Positions 1 to 8,343 of a DNA stretch of 28,289 nt are shown here, in pieces; the first letter of the stretch is position 1; every line of letters starts with the position of its first letter. A program made the position numbers and the translations under genes. The notes beneath the pieces were generated by a model. It was not told the DNA's origin. It did no database searches and was given only the letters and a program-made list of their open reading frames with translations. Location of the stretch: contig NZ_JH470338.1 in NCBI RefSeq assembly GCF_000239695.1, positions 1,527,653-1,555,941 of the forward strand, given 5' to 3'. Source of the stretch: Actinomyces graevenitzii C83 (GTDB taxonomy: Bacteria; Actinomycetota; Actinomycetes; Actinomycetales; Actinomycetaceae).

Positions 1-1
1 G

Positions 2-346
2 TTGTTCACCTACACCGACCCCCAGTTTGAGGGGGCGTTGCCGGCGATGAACAACCAGATTGAAGGCGCGACCAACGCGCCCTTGCGTCAACTGTTGCGC
101 GACCACCGGGGAATGCGGCTGACCCGCCGGATCAAAGCGATCTTCTGGTGGTGCTACATGCACACCGAAAACCCGCTCCCACCAGCCCAGATCCTCAAAA
201 TCATGCCCACAGACACCCAGATTGAAGCCCAATGGGAACATGCCTCGCGCACACAGCCCGCAGCTGGTGTCATCCCTAGATGGGGCGACGCTATCGCCTG
301 GCACGACCTGCACCATACAAGCCCCCACCGAAACAACTGGGACTAA
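2..346 (+). CDS. IS1249-like (IS256 group) transposase, 3' fragment
   Basis: This is the C-terminal 114 residues of a transposase that enters from the left edge; the apparent start at base 2 is only the first in-window TTG. The segment around residues 16-60 (MNNQIEGATNAPLR, then HRGMRLTRRIKAIFWWCYMH) matches the conserved tail of IS1249-type mutator-family transposases, where TNN.IEG contains the last catalytic Glu of the DDE triad (E21 here). The gene would move its own insertion sequence by cut-and-paste. The frame is open to a TAA at 344-346, so the visible part is not broken. The left end of the element is outside the window, so completeness is unknown. Confidence 0.8.
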   Translation: MFTYTDPQFEGALPAMNNQIEGATNAPLRQLLRDHRGMRLTRRIKAIFWWCYMHTENPLPPAQILKIMPTDTQIEAQWEHASRTQPAAGVIPRWGDAIAWHDLHHTSPHRNNWD

Positions 347-616
347 CCCTCCACCAACTCTTTTTGTCCTTTAACCCGTTTTTTGTTACCTCGGGCAGCC
401 GTTTCCCTGAGTTGCCCAGGCCATCTAAGCTGGCGCCGTCGTCGTCGCCACCGCCCCGTCAGCTGGGCTTTTAGTCACCCAAGCAGCCCAGATTTGCGAC
501 AAAGCATAGCTGTTTGCACAGACATTTTCAGACCTTTCCCAGGTTCACTGGCGTCTACCTCAAGCTTCCAATGCAACTATTTTTCCGGTACTGCTCACTA
601 ATTTTTAGTAGGTATA
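347..616. other. Intergenic region holding the likely right end of the insertion sequence
   Basis: The first ~35 bases after the transposase stop contain CTCTTTTTGTCCTTTAACCC (360-379), which could be the right terminal inverted repeat of the IS. This cannot be confirmed because the left end is off the window. The rest has a short GTCGTCGTCG run near 438 and no convincing gene. Short plus-strand frames here lack a plausible ribosome site or protein-like composition. The promoter of the next gene must lie here, but I cannot place it with confidence. Confidence 0.3.
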
Positions 617-820
617 ATGCAGAAATTACGTAAATACGGGGTTTTCACCCTCGCTCTGGCAATGAGTGCCAGTGCGTTAATTCCGACTGCCGCCGCCTCC
701 CCCAAGGCAAACGCCATCCTGCCGGCAGCTGCGTCGTCGGCAACCCCGCAGATGGTGGACATGACCACCTCCTGGTCCCCAGGCCCAGAAGCTAAACCAG
801 CAGGTGCAGAGCCTAGGTAA
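617..820 (+). pseudogene. Signal-peptide half of a frameshifted secreted CAP-domain protein
   Basis: A 67-residue frame opens with a classic Sec signal peptide: basic MQKLRKYG, a hydrophobic stretch to about residue 22, then a small-residue cleavage region ending near AAAS (about residue 28). It stops at 820, while the next frame (804-2282) has no signal peptide of its own and is open upstream only from 765. Removing one C from the CCCC run at 777-780 joins the two frames: the junction would read TSWSQAQKLNQQVQSLGKQV, a smooth hydrophilic linker. I therefore read 617-2282 as one gene with a +1 base frameshift. The ribosome site is weak (TAGGT, 609-613). It may be a true mutation or a sequencing error. 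Confidence 0.65.
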
Positions 821-2282
821 GCAGGTCGCCCCGCAGATCACTGATTCTTGCAGCTACGTACCCCTGCCCCAGGACGCACGTCAGGGCTACGTTGACTACC
901 TGAACACCTTGCGCGCCTTCAACAACATTGGCGCCACCAAGCTCAGCCCCAACGAGACCATTCACCGCGAAGCCCAGGAGGGCTCAATCGCGATGACCAC
1001 CGCCAGCGGCATCAGCCACGGCCTAAAGCCTGAAACCCAGAAGGGAAACAGCCGTTTCCGTCCTGGCCCTAACGGCACCTGGCCTTGCAGCACCGCCGGT
1101 GGCGTCCGCTCCACCCTCTCTGGCCTGCTGTCTTGGACCACCTGGCAGTCCGCCACCATGGCCTACCACGCCGACAACCTGGCTGCCGACTCGGGCGTGC
1201 CCAGCTTGGGCCACCGCATGTACATGTTCAGCCCCAACCTGGTTTACACGGCTGTAGGCGCTAGCCGCTCTAGCTCCGCACGCAGCTCCAGCGTCAACCA
1301 GGTAGTGCTCTCCTACGCGCACGGCTCACGCTACGCTGACATGTCCTACGAGACCGGCTCTATCACCCAGCCTGACTCCAAGGTGAAGCGCCCGGCCACC
1401 ATTGAATGGCCGGCTGCCGGCTACTTCCCCTACTCGCTGGTCAGCAAGGATGGCGAGTGGTCGCTTTCGGTTCTCAGCAGCGAGGCTAAGCTGCTTGAGG
1501 GCGCCCAGGTGGAAATCACCGCCCCCAACGGCACCGTGACTCGCCCCACGGCCCGCACCACCGGCATCAGCGAGTCCTCCGGCTACCAGAGCGTGGCTTT
1601 CGCAGCCCCCGCGCTTGTGGCCAAGCCGGCCGCCAACACGGTAGCCACCTACACCGTTAAGGTCACTGCTAAGGGCAAGTCCTGGACCTACCCGGTGCGT
1701 CTGTTCAGCTCGCTGAGTGGCGACGCGCTGTCCTCTAGCGCTGACAAGACCGCCCCGGTCTTCTCTATGCCCGCTACCTCCAAGGTGGCTTACGGCAGCA
1801 AGTTCAACCCGCTTGAGGGCGTTACCGCTTTCGATGACCGCGACGGCGACGTCACCAAGTCCATCACCGTGGTTAACAACCTGAACACCTCCCGTCCGGG
1901 CACGCAGACCCTGGTCTACCGCGTCAAGGACAAGGCTGGTAACTCCACCGAGTTCAAGCGCTCCGTGACCGTGCTCAGCCAGCAGGAAAGCAAGGCGAGC
2001 GTGTTCATTGTCGGCAATGCCGTGTCCAACCAGAACGCCGTCGTGCAGGTAAACGGCCTCAAGGGCGACTACCAGATCACCATCAAGTGGGTGACCACTA
2101 AGAAGCAGGGTAATTCCACATACTGGTACAGCTACTGGCGTGGTCCCTACAATGTCAGTGCTAACCTACAAACCCGCACCACTGTTTCGCTTAAGGACGT
2201 ACCTTCTGGCGCAAAGCTAAGCGTAATCCTCAAGCAGGGTGGTAAAGACATTCTCACTAGTACTGAAGTCACTGTTAAGTGA
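804..2282 (+). CDS. CAP-domain/Ig-like secreted protein, body of the frameshifted gene
   Basis: The 492-residue frame (GTG at 804) is the mature part of the secreted protein whose signal peptide is encoded at 617-820. Residues ~25-180 resemble the CAP/SCP fold of actinobacterial exoproteins: NTLRAFNNIG, a HREAQ helix, SGISHGL, and GHRMYMFSPNL, with His residues where CAP proteins place their metal or cavity His. Residues ~314-390 form an Ig-like domain of the DUF5011 kind (DKTAPVF at the start, FDDRDGD, YRVKDKAGN). The last ~100 residues are beta-rich and unassigned; no sortase motif is present, so the product would be secreted or non-covalently retained. As drawn, the frame lacks an export signal. 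A perfect hairpin follows at 2296-2333. CAP assignment is moderate; the Ig-like domain is clearer. Confidence 0.65.
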   Translation: MQSLGKQVAPQITDSCSYVPLPQDARQGYVDYLNTLRAFNNIGATKLSPNETIHREAQEGSIAMTTASGISHGLKPETQKGNSRFRPGPNGTWPCSTAGGVRSTLSGLLSWTTWQSATMAYHADNLAADSGVPSLGHRMYMFSPNLVYTAVGASRSSSARSSSVNQVVLSYAHGSRYADMSYETGSITQPDSKVKRPATIEWPAAGYFPYSLVSKDGEWSLSVLSSEAKLLEGAQVEITAPNGTVTRPTARTTGISESSGYQSVAFAAPALVAKPAANTVATYTVKVTAKGKSWTYPVRLFSSLSGDALSSSADKTAPVFSMPATSKVAYGSKFNPLEGVTAFDDRDGDVTKSITVVNNLNTSRPGTQTLVYRVKDKAGNSTEFKRSVTVLSQQESKASVFIVGNAVSNQNAVVQVNGLKGDYQITIKWVTTKKQGNSTYWYSYWRGPYNVSANLQTRTTVSLKDVPSGAKLSVILKQGGKDILTSTEVTVK

Positions 2283-2295
2283 GATTCTGATGCGA

Positions 2296-2333
2296 TAAAC
2301 CGGCGAATTTTGATAATTAAATTCGCCGGTTTA
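2296..2333 (+). terminator. Perfect 15-bp hairpin after the CAP-domain gene
   Basis: Arms 2296-2310 (TAAACCGGCGAATTT) and 2319-2333 are exact reverse complements around an 8-base loop. It lies 13 bases past the stop at 2282. There is no strong T-run on the plus side, so termination may rely on the T-rich base of the stem itself. Confidence 0.7.
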
Positions 2334-2440
2334 CGTCTCAGATTATGAAAACTAGCCACAATTTCGCTTGGAGATGTGGCAAGGTTAAGGGTGGTTGTGT
2401 AGCTAATCTACATAAACTCCCGCATAGCAAGGAGAAACCA

Positions 2441-5400
2441 GTGCTCAAACCCAGTTTGAACCGGAGGAGGATCACGGCGTTTACGCTGAGCGTGGCAACT
2501 GCCTGCGCGCTTGCGGCTCCCGTTGTGGCATCTCCTACCGCAAATATTCCGTCAGGGACTTTCACTTCAGCCCTGCAGCTTGCCAATGGCACCCAGGCCA
2601 CTAATGTGCCCGGCCACTGGCTAGTAACCCTGTCTGCGCCTTCGGTATCCAACGGTGGTAGCGCGTCCTCGATTGAAACCCAGCAGGACAAGCTCGCCGA
2701 GGCCATCAAGGACGCCGGCATCAACGCTAAGATCACCAACAACTACGACCAGGTCTGGAACGGTGTTTCCGTTTCCGTCAGCGACTCTCAGGCCGCTCAG
2801 CTGGCCAAGCTGCCTGGCGTTGTAAGCGTTCAGCCCGTTATCGAGGTTCCGCGTCCCGAGGTCAAGACCTCCAAGGACCTGACCACCAGCGAAGGTGAAA
2901 CCAAGTACTCCTGGGGTGCTCCCCTGGGTATGACCAACGCTGACCGCGCTCAGAGCGAACTTGGCCTGACCGGTAAGGGCGTCAAGATCGGTATCATCGA
3001 CTCCGGTATTGACATTGACCACCGTGAATTCGGTGGTACCGGCGTTTCTGGTTCCGGCACCTCCCGTGAAAAGGGCGACGGCGCCAAGGCTGACGGCGCT
3101 GTAGGCTTCCCGAACTCTCGCGTCATCGCTGGTTACGACTACGTTGGTGACGACTACGGCGCGAACGGCACCTACGACCCCAAGCCGGACCCGATTCCGG
3201 ATGACTGTGGCGGTCACGGTACCCACGTTGCCGGTATTGCTGCCGGTGGCGGCGCCGCTGGTTCCAGCACCGAGGTTCGCGGTGTAGCCCCTGAGGCTTC
3301 CCTGGGTGCCTACCGTGTGTTTGGCTGCGACGGCAAGACCAGCACCGACATCATCATCACTGCCATGGAGCAGGCCACCAAGGACGGCATGGACGTAGTC
3401 AACATGTCTCTGGGTGCTGCCTACATGGTTCTGCCCGACTACCCCACCACCAAGGCCGTAAAGACCATGGTTGACGCTGGTGTGGTTGTGGCTATCGCTC
3501 AGGGTAACGACGGCGCCGACGGTCTGTGGACCCTGGGTGCTCCTGGTGCTGCCACCGAGGCCATCACTGTCGCCAGTGTGGACAACACCGTCGAAACCAA
3601 CTACTACTTCACCGCTAGCGGCGTAGACAACAAGTTCTTCTACAACGTCGGTAGCAACGGTGGCGACTTCGCTCGCTCCAACGTTGCTTACCCGGTAGTT
3701 GCCTCCGGTGAGGCTGACTCTGAAGACGGCAAGCTGTGCACCGCCCCCAGCGACACTAATGCTTTCAAGGGCAAGTACGTGCTTATCCGCCGTGGTGGCT
3801 GCACCTTCGGTACCAAGGCCGCTAACGCTCAGAAGGCTGGCGCCGTCGGTGTAATCATCGACAACAACCAGGCCGGCACCATCGGCATGGACCTGACCAA
3901 CGCGACCGACCCGGTAAAGATCCCCGCTGTTTCCATCACCCAGGCTGACGGTGACGCTCTGCGTGCAGCCCTCAAGGCTGACACCACTGTCACCTTCGGC
4001 GATACCTTCGGCGACCGCCCGGTCAGCACCGGTGGTCTGGTTTCGGACTTCTCCTCTTGGGGTCTGAACGGCAAGCTGGAAATGAAGCCGGATGTAGCCG
4101 CCCCCGGTGGTCTGATCTGGTCCACCTGGCCGCTTGACCACGGCGGTCCGTTCAACACCATTTCCGGTACCTCCATGGCTACCCCCTACACTGCTGGTGC
4201 AGCTGCCCTGATCTTGCAGGCACACCCTGAGCTCAAGGACGCCAAGAACGCCAGCACCAGTGAGGGCGTGCGCGCACGTCTGCAGTCCACCGGTTCTCCG
4301 CGTCTGTGGAGCGAGGGCAACGGCGACAAGACTCTGCTTGAGCCCACCGCCCGCCAGGGTGCCGGTCTGATCGACGTCTACCGCGCTGCTTCCACCAAGG
4401 TTCTGCCGAGCGTTTCTCGCCTGAACCTGGGCCAGCAGATTGCCGGTGAAAAGACCCACGAGATCACCCTGACCAACTCTGGTTCTGAGGCTGTGACCTA
4501 CAAGCTTGGTCACGTGGACACCGTCACCACCACTGGTGAGTCCTCCAAGCCCACCCGTGGCACCACCAACGGCGCCACCGTTTCCACCGATGGCACCTCG
4601 GTAACCGTTCCGGCTGGTTCTTCCGCAAAGATTGCCGTCAAGGTCAGCGCTCCCGCTGGCATTGGCAACGGTGACTTCTACGGTGGTTACGTCACCCTGA
4701 CCCCGGACAACGCCGCTCAGACCCTGCGCATCCCGTTCGTGGGTGTGGGCGGTAACCTGGCCGAGTCCAAGACCCTGTACAAGACCGGTCCGGTTCTGGC
4801 TACCGAGAAGCTGAAGGTTGTTAACAAGGCTGGCCACCAGTTCACCATGTTCAACGACCGTCCGCACGTCTACTTCAAGGCTGACGTACCGCTGATCCGC
4901 TCCGGTTTGGTGGCCATGCGCAAGACCGACGACGGCAAGTACGAGGTCCTGTCTGACAAGGTCTTCATCTCCATGAGTGACAAGGGTTGGAACCGCACTA
5001 GCACCCGCCTGGTGCGTTGGGACGGCTCCTACCTGGACGCTAACAACCAGCTCCAGCAGGCCCCTGAAGGTACCTACCAGCTGTGGGAGCTCAACGCCCC
5101 CGCCGGTGCCGACACCACCGTGCTTGAGCAGTACAACATCTGGATGAGCAACGACTTCACCATTGACTGGCGTCGTAGCGACTACCTGCCCACCATCGCC
5201 CTTAAGGCCAGTGGCGACGTTACCGCCGCCGCTACCACTGCCACTGCGGACGCTTCTACCTCTGACGCTGACCCGCGTAACGGCAAGCCTGAGGCAATGG
5301 TTGACGACAACGTCTTCACCTACGCTGTGGTTTCCTCTGGCGCCCCGATCACTCTGGACGCCGGCAAGGTCTACAACATCTCCAAGGTGCAGTACGTACC

Positions 5401-6013
5401 CAACCAGGGCAACGACGGCGTGGACTCCATGCCCGCCACCGGCTGGAAGGCCGAGGTCTCCGTTGACGGTAAGACCTGGACCGACGCCGGCTCTGGCAGC
5501 CTCAGCGGCGAAGCAATGGTTCCCCAGGACCTGACCCTCAAGTCTGGTGCTAAGGGCCGCTTCGTGCGCATCACCCTGACCAGCGACAAGGGCAAGGTTG
5601 GCGTAGCCGAGCTGCGCATCGCCGGTACCCCTGCTGGTGACGCTACCGCTGCTCCCACCGAGCAGCCCACCGCTGCTCCGACCGGCTCTGCCGCCCCCAC
5701 CGCTGCTCCGACCGGCTCTGCCGCTCCGACCGCGCAGCCCACCGGCTCCGCTGCTCCGAGCAACCCGGCTCAGCCCACCGCTGCTCCGAGTGTGTCCGCT
5801 TCCAGCTCGGCTTCGGCCCTGCCTGGCAAGCCCAGCGGCAAGCCCTCTGCTCTGCCAGGTAAGCCCGGCAAGGGCGACGACAACCGCGAGCCGCTGGCCC
5901 GCACCGGTACCACCATCGCCATCGGCATTGGTGCGCTGGTTCTGGCCGCAGCTGGTGCAGGTGCACTGGCCCTGCGCAAGCGTCGCGACGCTGAGGCCGG
6001 TAGCGAGGCCTGA
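2441..6013 (+). CDS. Cell-wall-anchored subtilisin-like serine protease (S8) with PA domain and LARTG sorting signal
   Basis: I choose GTG 2441, preceded by AAGGAG (2429-2434), giving 1190 residues and a clean signal peptide; the frame also opens 96 bases earlier. Domains in order: signal peptide to ~35; I9-type propeptide ~50-140; peptidase S8 with Asp187 (IIDSGID), His259 (GHGTHVAG) and Ser578 (GTSMATP); a PA domain inserted at ~420-500; a Fn3-like domain ~660-760; a further beta region; a discoidin (F5/8 C)-like domain ~950-1065; a Pro/Ala/Thr/Ser linker with APTGSA repeats ~1070-1140; LARTG (1152-1156), a hydrophobic span and a basic tail. This is the architecture of lactocepin/C5a-peptidase-like surface proteases. 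It should be exported, self-processed and linked to peptidoglycan by a sortase. Substrate is unknown; host-protein or peptide degradation is an inference. It is monocistronic, closed by two hairpins. Confidence 0.93.
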   Translation: MLKPSLNRRRITAFTLSVATACALAAPVVASPTANIPSGTFTSALQLANGTQATNVPGHWLVTLSAPSVSNGGSASSIETQQDKLAEAIKDAGINAKITNNYDQVWNGVSVSVSDSQAAQLAKLPGVVSVQPVIEVPRPEVKTSKDLTTSEGETKYSWGAPLGMTNADRAQSELGLTGKGVKIGIIDSGIDIDHREFGGTGVSGSGTSREKGDGAKADGAVGFPNSRVIAGYDYVGDDYGANGTYDPKPDPIPDDCGGHGTHVAGIAAGGGAAGSSTEVRGVAPEASLGAYRVFGCDGKTSTDIIITAMEQATKDGMDVVNMSLGAAYMVLPDYPTTKAVKTMVDAGVVVAIAQGNDGADGLWTLGAPGAATEAITVASVDNTVETNYYFTASGVDNKFFYNVGSNGGDFARSNVAYPVVASGEADSEDGKLCTAPSDTNAFKGKYVLIRRGGCTFGTKAANAQKAGAVGVIIDNNQAGTIGMDLTNATDPVKIPAVSITQADGDALRAALKADTTVTFGDTFGDRPVSTGGLVSDFSSWGLNGKLEMKPDVAAPGGLIWSTWPLDHGGPFNTISGTSMATPYTAGAAALILQAHPELKDAKNASTSEGVRARLQSTGSPRLWSEGNGDKTLLEPTARQGAGLIDVYRAASTKVLPSVSRLNLGQQIAGEKTHEITLTNSGSEAVTYKLGHVDTVTTTGESSKPTRGTTNGATVSTDGTSVTVPAGSSAKIAVKVSAPAGIGNGDFYGGYVTLTPDNAAQTLRIPFVGVGGNLAESKTLYKTGPVLATEKLKVVNKAGHQFTMFNDRPHVYFKADVPLIRSGLVAMRKTDDGKYEVLSDKVFISMSDKGWNRTSTRLVRWDGSYLDANNQLQQAPEGTYQLWELNAPAGADTTVLEQYNIWMSNDFTIDWRRSDYLPTIALKASGDVTAAATTATADASTSDADPRNGKPEAMVDDNVFTYAVVSSGAPITLDAGKVYNISKVQYVPNQGNDGVDSMPATGWKAEVSVDGKTWTDAGSGSLSGEAMVPQDLTLKSGAKGRFVRITLTSDKGKVGVAELRIAGTPAGDATAAPTEQPTAAPTGSAAPTAAPTGSAAPTAQPTGSAAPSNPAQPTAAPSVSASSSASALPGKPSGKPSALPGKPGKGDDNREPLARTGTTIAIGIGALVLAAAGAGALALRKRRDAEAGSEA

Positions 6014-6017
6014 TCTC

Positions 6018-6052
6018 GGTTAAGTCAACGCGGCTAACGCGTTGACTTAACC
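6018..6052 (+). terminator. First hairpin after the protease gene
   Basis: Arms GGTTAAGTCAACGCG (6018-6032) and its exact complement (6038-6052) surround a 5-base loop, five bases after the stop. It may act with the second hairpin as a double terminator, or protect the mRNA 3' end. Confidence 0.7.
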
Positions 6053-6057
6053 CCTGT

Positions 6058-6093
6058 GGGGGGCGGCTCGAAAGAGTCGCCCCCCACCTTTTT
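6058..6093 (+). terminator. Rho-independent terminator with GAAA tetraloop
   Basis: Twelve-pair stem: GGGGGGCGGCTC (6058-6069) pairs with 6074-6085, with one G-U pair, capped by GAAA (6070-6073, a GNRA loop). It is followed by ACC and then TTTTT (6089-6093). This is the textbook intrinsic terminator form and ends the protease transcript. Confidence 0.9.
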
Positions 6094-6185
6094 ATTCTCA
6101 AAACCTAGTATGTCCAGCGTCACACCATTTGGATTTGCGCCCGCGCATATAGGTGTGTAAAGTTCTTTCTTGTCGGAAACGACAT

Positions 6186-6261
<76 letters not shown>

Positions 6262-6360
6262 GCAGCTCGCCGCCACTGTTTAAACTTTGGCCGCGGGCTG
6301 TTTTCAATTTTAGGGTTAATTCTCCCCTACTTTGTCGTAGCCCTACTTTCTGTAGAGATC

Positions 6361-8343
6361 ATGAAAAAAATATCGGTTACCAGCAGGTACGTAAATTTTT
6401 TTAGTCGCTCCCAACAGCTGCCGGATCCTCTACCCACCACAGCTGGCGGTATTTGGCGCTATTTATACAAAGAATCCTGGCAAATTCTGGCCCTCTGCCT
6501 AGTTTTAACCCTGCTTCAAGGCATTGGGTTTGCCTTAATCCCCAAGCTGCTAGGTACCCTGCTCGACGACGCCCTCACCCCCGGGGTGAGCTTACGCGGC
6601 ACAGTAACCGGGCTGGTTCTACTATGCCTAATAACCTCCCTGGTGGGTTCTTGGCGCACCTTAAACTACACCGCCTTAATGGTGATGCATGAGGCTTTGG
6701 TTATGCGTATGCTGCTAAGCAAAACCAGCCAGCTTGGTAGCGCCATGAAACGCGACATTTCCCTGGGTGACGCCGTGGCCACAACCGGTGACGACCCAGA
6801 AAACCTGGGATTGTGGATGGTGTCGCTGTGCAACCTGCTGGCTTATGTGCCCGCAATGATCTTGGTGATTTACCTGATGCTGACCCAGTCTCTGTCGCTG
6901 GGTTTAACCATCCTGGTTGCCCTGCCCATTATCACGGTGCTTATCAGCTGGATTTCCAAGCTAATCGAAAAACGTATCCGCACTATCCGTGAAGAAAACG
7001 GTGAGCTCACCAACGTAGCCACGGACGCCGTCGTCGGCCTGCGGATTCTACGCGGCATTGGCGGCGAGAACGCCTTCAACGAGCGCTACCGGGCCCAATC
7101 CCAGCGCGTTAAGCAGGCGGGCATTGAAGCCGCTCCTTCCCAGGCGGCCCTGGCGGTTTTCTCTGAGGCCGCCCCCACCCTACTGACCGCCGCCGTGGTG
7201 GCTTTGGGCGCTCAGCAGGTGCTCTCTGGACAGTTACAGCCGGGCCAGCTGCTGACGTTCTTTGGTTACACCAGTTTCTTGCTGCTGCCCATGCGGGCTA
7301 TCACCGAGCTGGTGGTGGTTAACGCCTTCACGCGCGTGTCTATGCGTAAGGTGCTGCGCCTACTGAACATCCAGCCGCATGTAAACGACCAGGCCAGCCA
7401 GCCGCTTGAGCTTAACTCGCTAGGGGCGCTGCATGACAGCGCTAGCGGGATCACTATCGCCGGCGGTAAGTTAACTGCGCTGGTGGCCCCCTCCCCCGAG
7501 GTTAGCGCCGCCCTGGCCATGCGCCTGGGCCGTTTCGACGACGCCGATACTGTCACCCTTGATGGGGTAGATTTGCGTAGCCTGCCGCTGGATCAGGTGC
7601 GTCGCACTGTGGTGGTTTCACCTACCACCGCCCAGGCTTTTGCCGGCCCGCTCTACCAGGCGGTGCTGGGTAATGACGCCCCCAAGCCCCAGGCGCAAGA
7701 CACCTTGGAGTTGGTGGCCCAGCAGGGGTACGCCAATTCGGGGGTGATAGCCACAAGCCCTGTTGCTGATCTGCCCAGCGAGCTTGAGGCACGCTCTCAG
7801 CAGGCTTTGGACCTGGCCCACAGCGATGACCTGGTGGATTCGGTGGGTGGCCTGTATGGGCTTTTGAATGAGAAGGCCCGCAATATTTCTGGTGGTCAGC
7901 GCCAGCGTCTGGCTTTGGCCCGCGCCCTGGCAACTGACGCCCCCGTGTTGGTGCTGCTGGAGCCCACTAGCGCACTTGATTCGCACACTGAAAACAATAT
8001 TGCCGCCGATTTGGCTGCTGAGCGCGCCGGACGCACCACGGTTATTACTACCGCTTCGCCGCTGATTTTGGGGCGTTGCGATGAGGTCATTTTTATTGAT
8101 GACGACGGCGCCGAGGTGGCTCGTGGCACCCACCACCAGCTGCGTCAGCAGGTGCCCGCCTACCGGGCAGTAGTGGAGCGCGCCCAGGGCATCCAAAGCG
8201 CCCAGCCAGCCACTCAGCCAGGCGCCCAGGCCGCCGTCGCAGCCCCCAGCAGCGAGCCGGCAGCCCCCAGCCAGGCCGCCGTCGCCGTCGAGAGCGCCCC
8301 CGGCAAGCCGGCAAGCGAGCCCAACCACGGACAGGAGCGCTGA
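6361..8343 (+). CDS. ABC exporter half-transporter with degenerate nucleotide-binding site (subunit A)
   Basis: The frame is open from inside the tRNA, so I start at ATG 6361 (660 residues; weak GTAGAG site). Residues ~35-300 are a six-helix ABC exporter membrane domain; ~375-610 are the ATPase domain. The ATPase is asymmetrically decayed: the P-loop region reads LTALVAPSPEVSAALAMRLG with no GxxGxGKS/T lysine, Walker B has Leu533 in place of Asp although Glu534 remains, and the H-loop His is Ser566. By contrast the signature ISGGQ (509-513) is intact. In heterodimeric exporters the signature of one subunit serves the Walker A of the other, so this subunit supplies only the signature for the working site. 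An Ala/Pro/Gln-rich tail follows from ~615. It overlaps the partner gene as TGATG (8341-8345), indicating translational coupling. The substrate cannot be inferred. Confidence 0.9.
   Translation: MKKISVTSRYVNFFSRSQQLPDPLPTTAGGIWRYLYKESWQILALCLVLTLLQGIGFALIPKLLGTLLDDALTPGVSLRGTVTGLVLLCLITSLVGSWRTLNYTALMVMHEALVMRMLLSKTSQLGSAMKRDISLGDAVATTGDDPENLGLWMVSLCNLLAYVPAMILVIYLMLTQSLSLGLTILVALPIITVLISWISKLIEKRIRTIREENGELTNVATDAVVGLRILRGIGGENAFNERYRAQSQRVKQAGIEAAPSQAALAVFSEAAPTLLTAAVVALGAQQVLSGQLQPGQLLTFFGYTSFLLLPMRAITELVVVNAFTRVSMRKVLRLLNIQPHVNDQASQPLELNSLGALHDSASGITIAGGKLTALVAPSPEVSAALAMRLGRFDDADTVTLDGVDLRSLPLDQVRRTVVVSPTTAQAFAGPLYQAVLGNDAPKPQAQDTLELVAQQGYANSGVIATSPVADLPSELEARSQQALDLAHSDDLVDSVGGLYGLLNEKARNISGGQRQRLALARALATDAPVLVLLEPTSALDSHTENNIAADLAAERAGRTTVITTASPLILGRCDEVIFIDDDGAEVARGTHHQLRQQVPAYRAVVERAQGIQSAQPATQPGAQAAVAAPSSEPAAPSQAAVAVESAPGKPASEPNHGQER

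Noticed and set aside
280..601. Two overlapping plus-strand ORFs after the transposase
   Set aside because: Pro/Ser/Arg-rich translations without ribosome sites; they overlap the transposase end and IS terminus and look random.
613..618. Perfect TATAAT overlapping the ATG at 617
   Set aside because: As a -10 box it would start transcription downstream of the signal-peptide start codon, and no -35 lies 16-18 bases upstream. The signal peptide favours 617 as a start codon.
2621..4867. 748-residue open frame on the minus strand across the protease gene
   Set aside because: It is antisense to well-conserved S8 codons, is Gly/Val/Thr-rich, has no family motif, and follows from the codon bias of the true gene.
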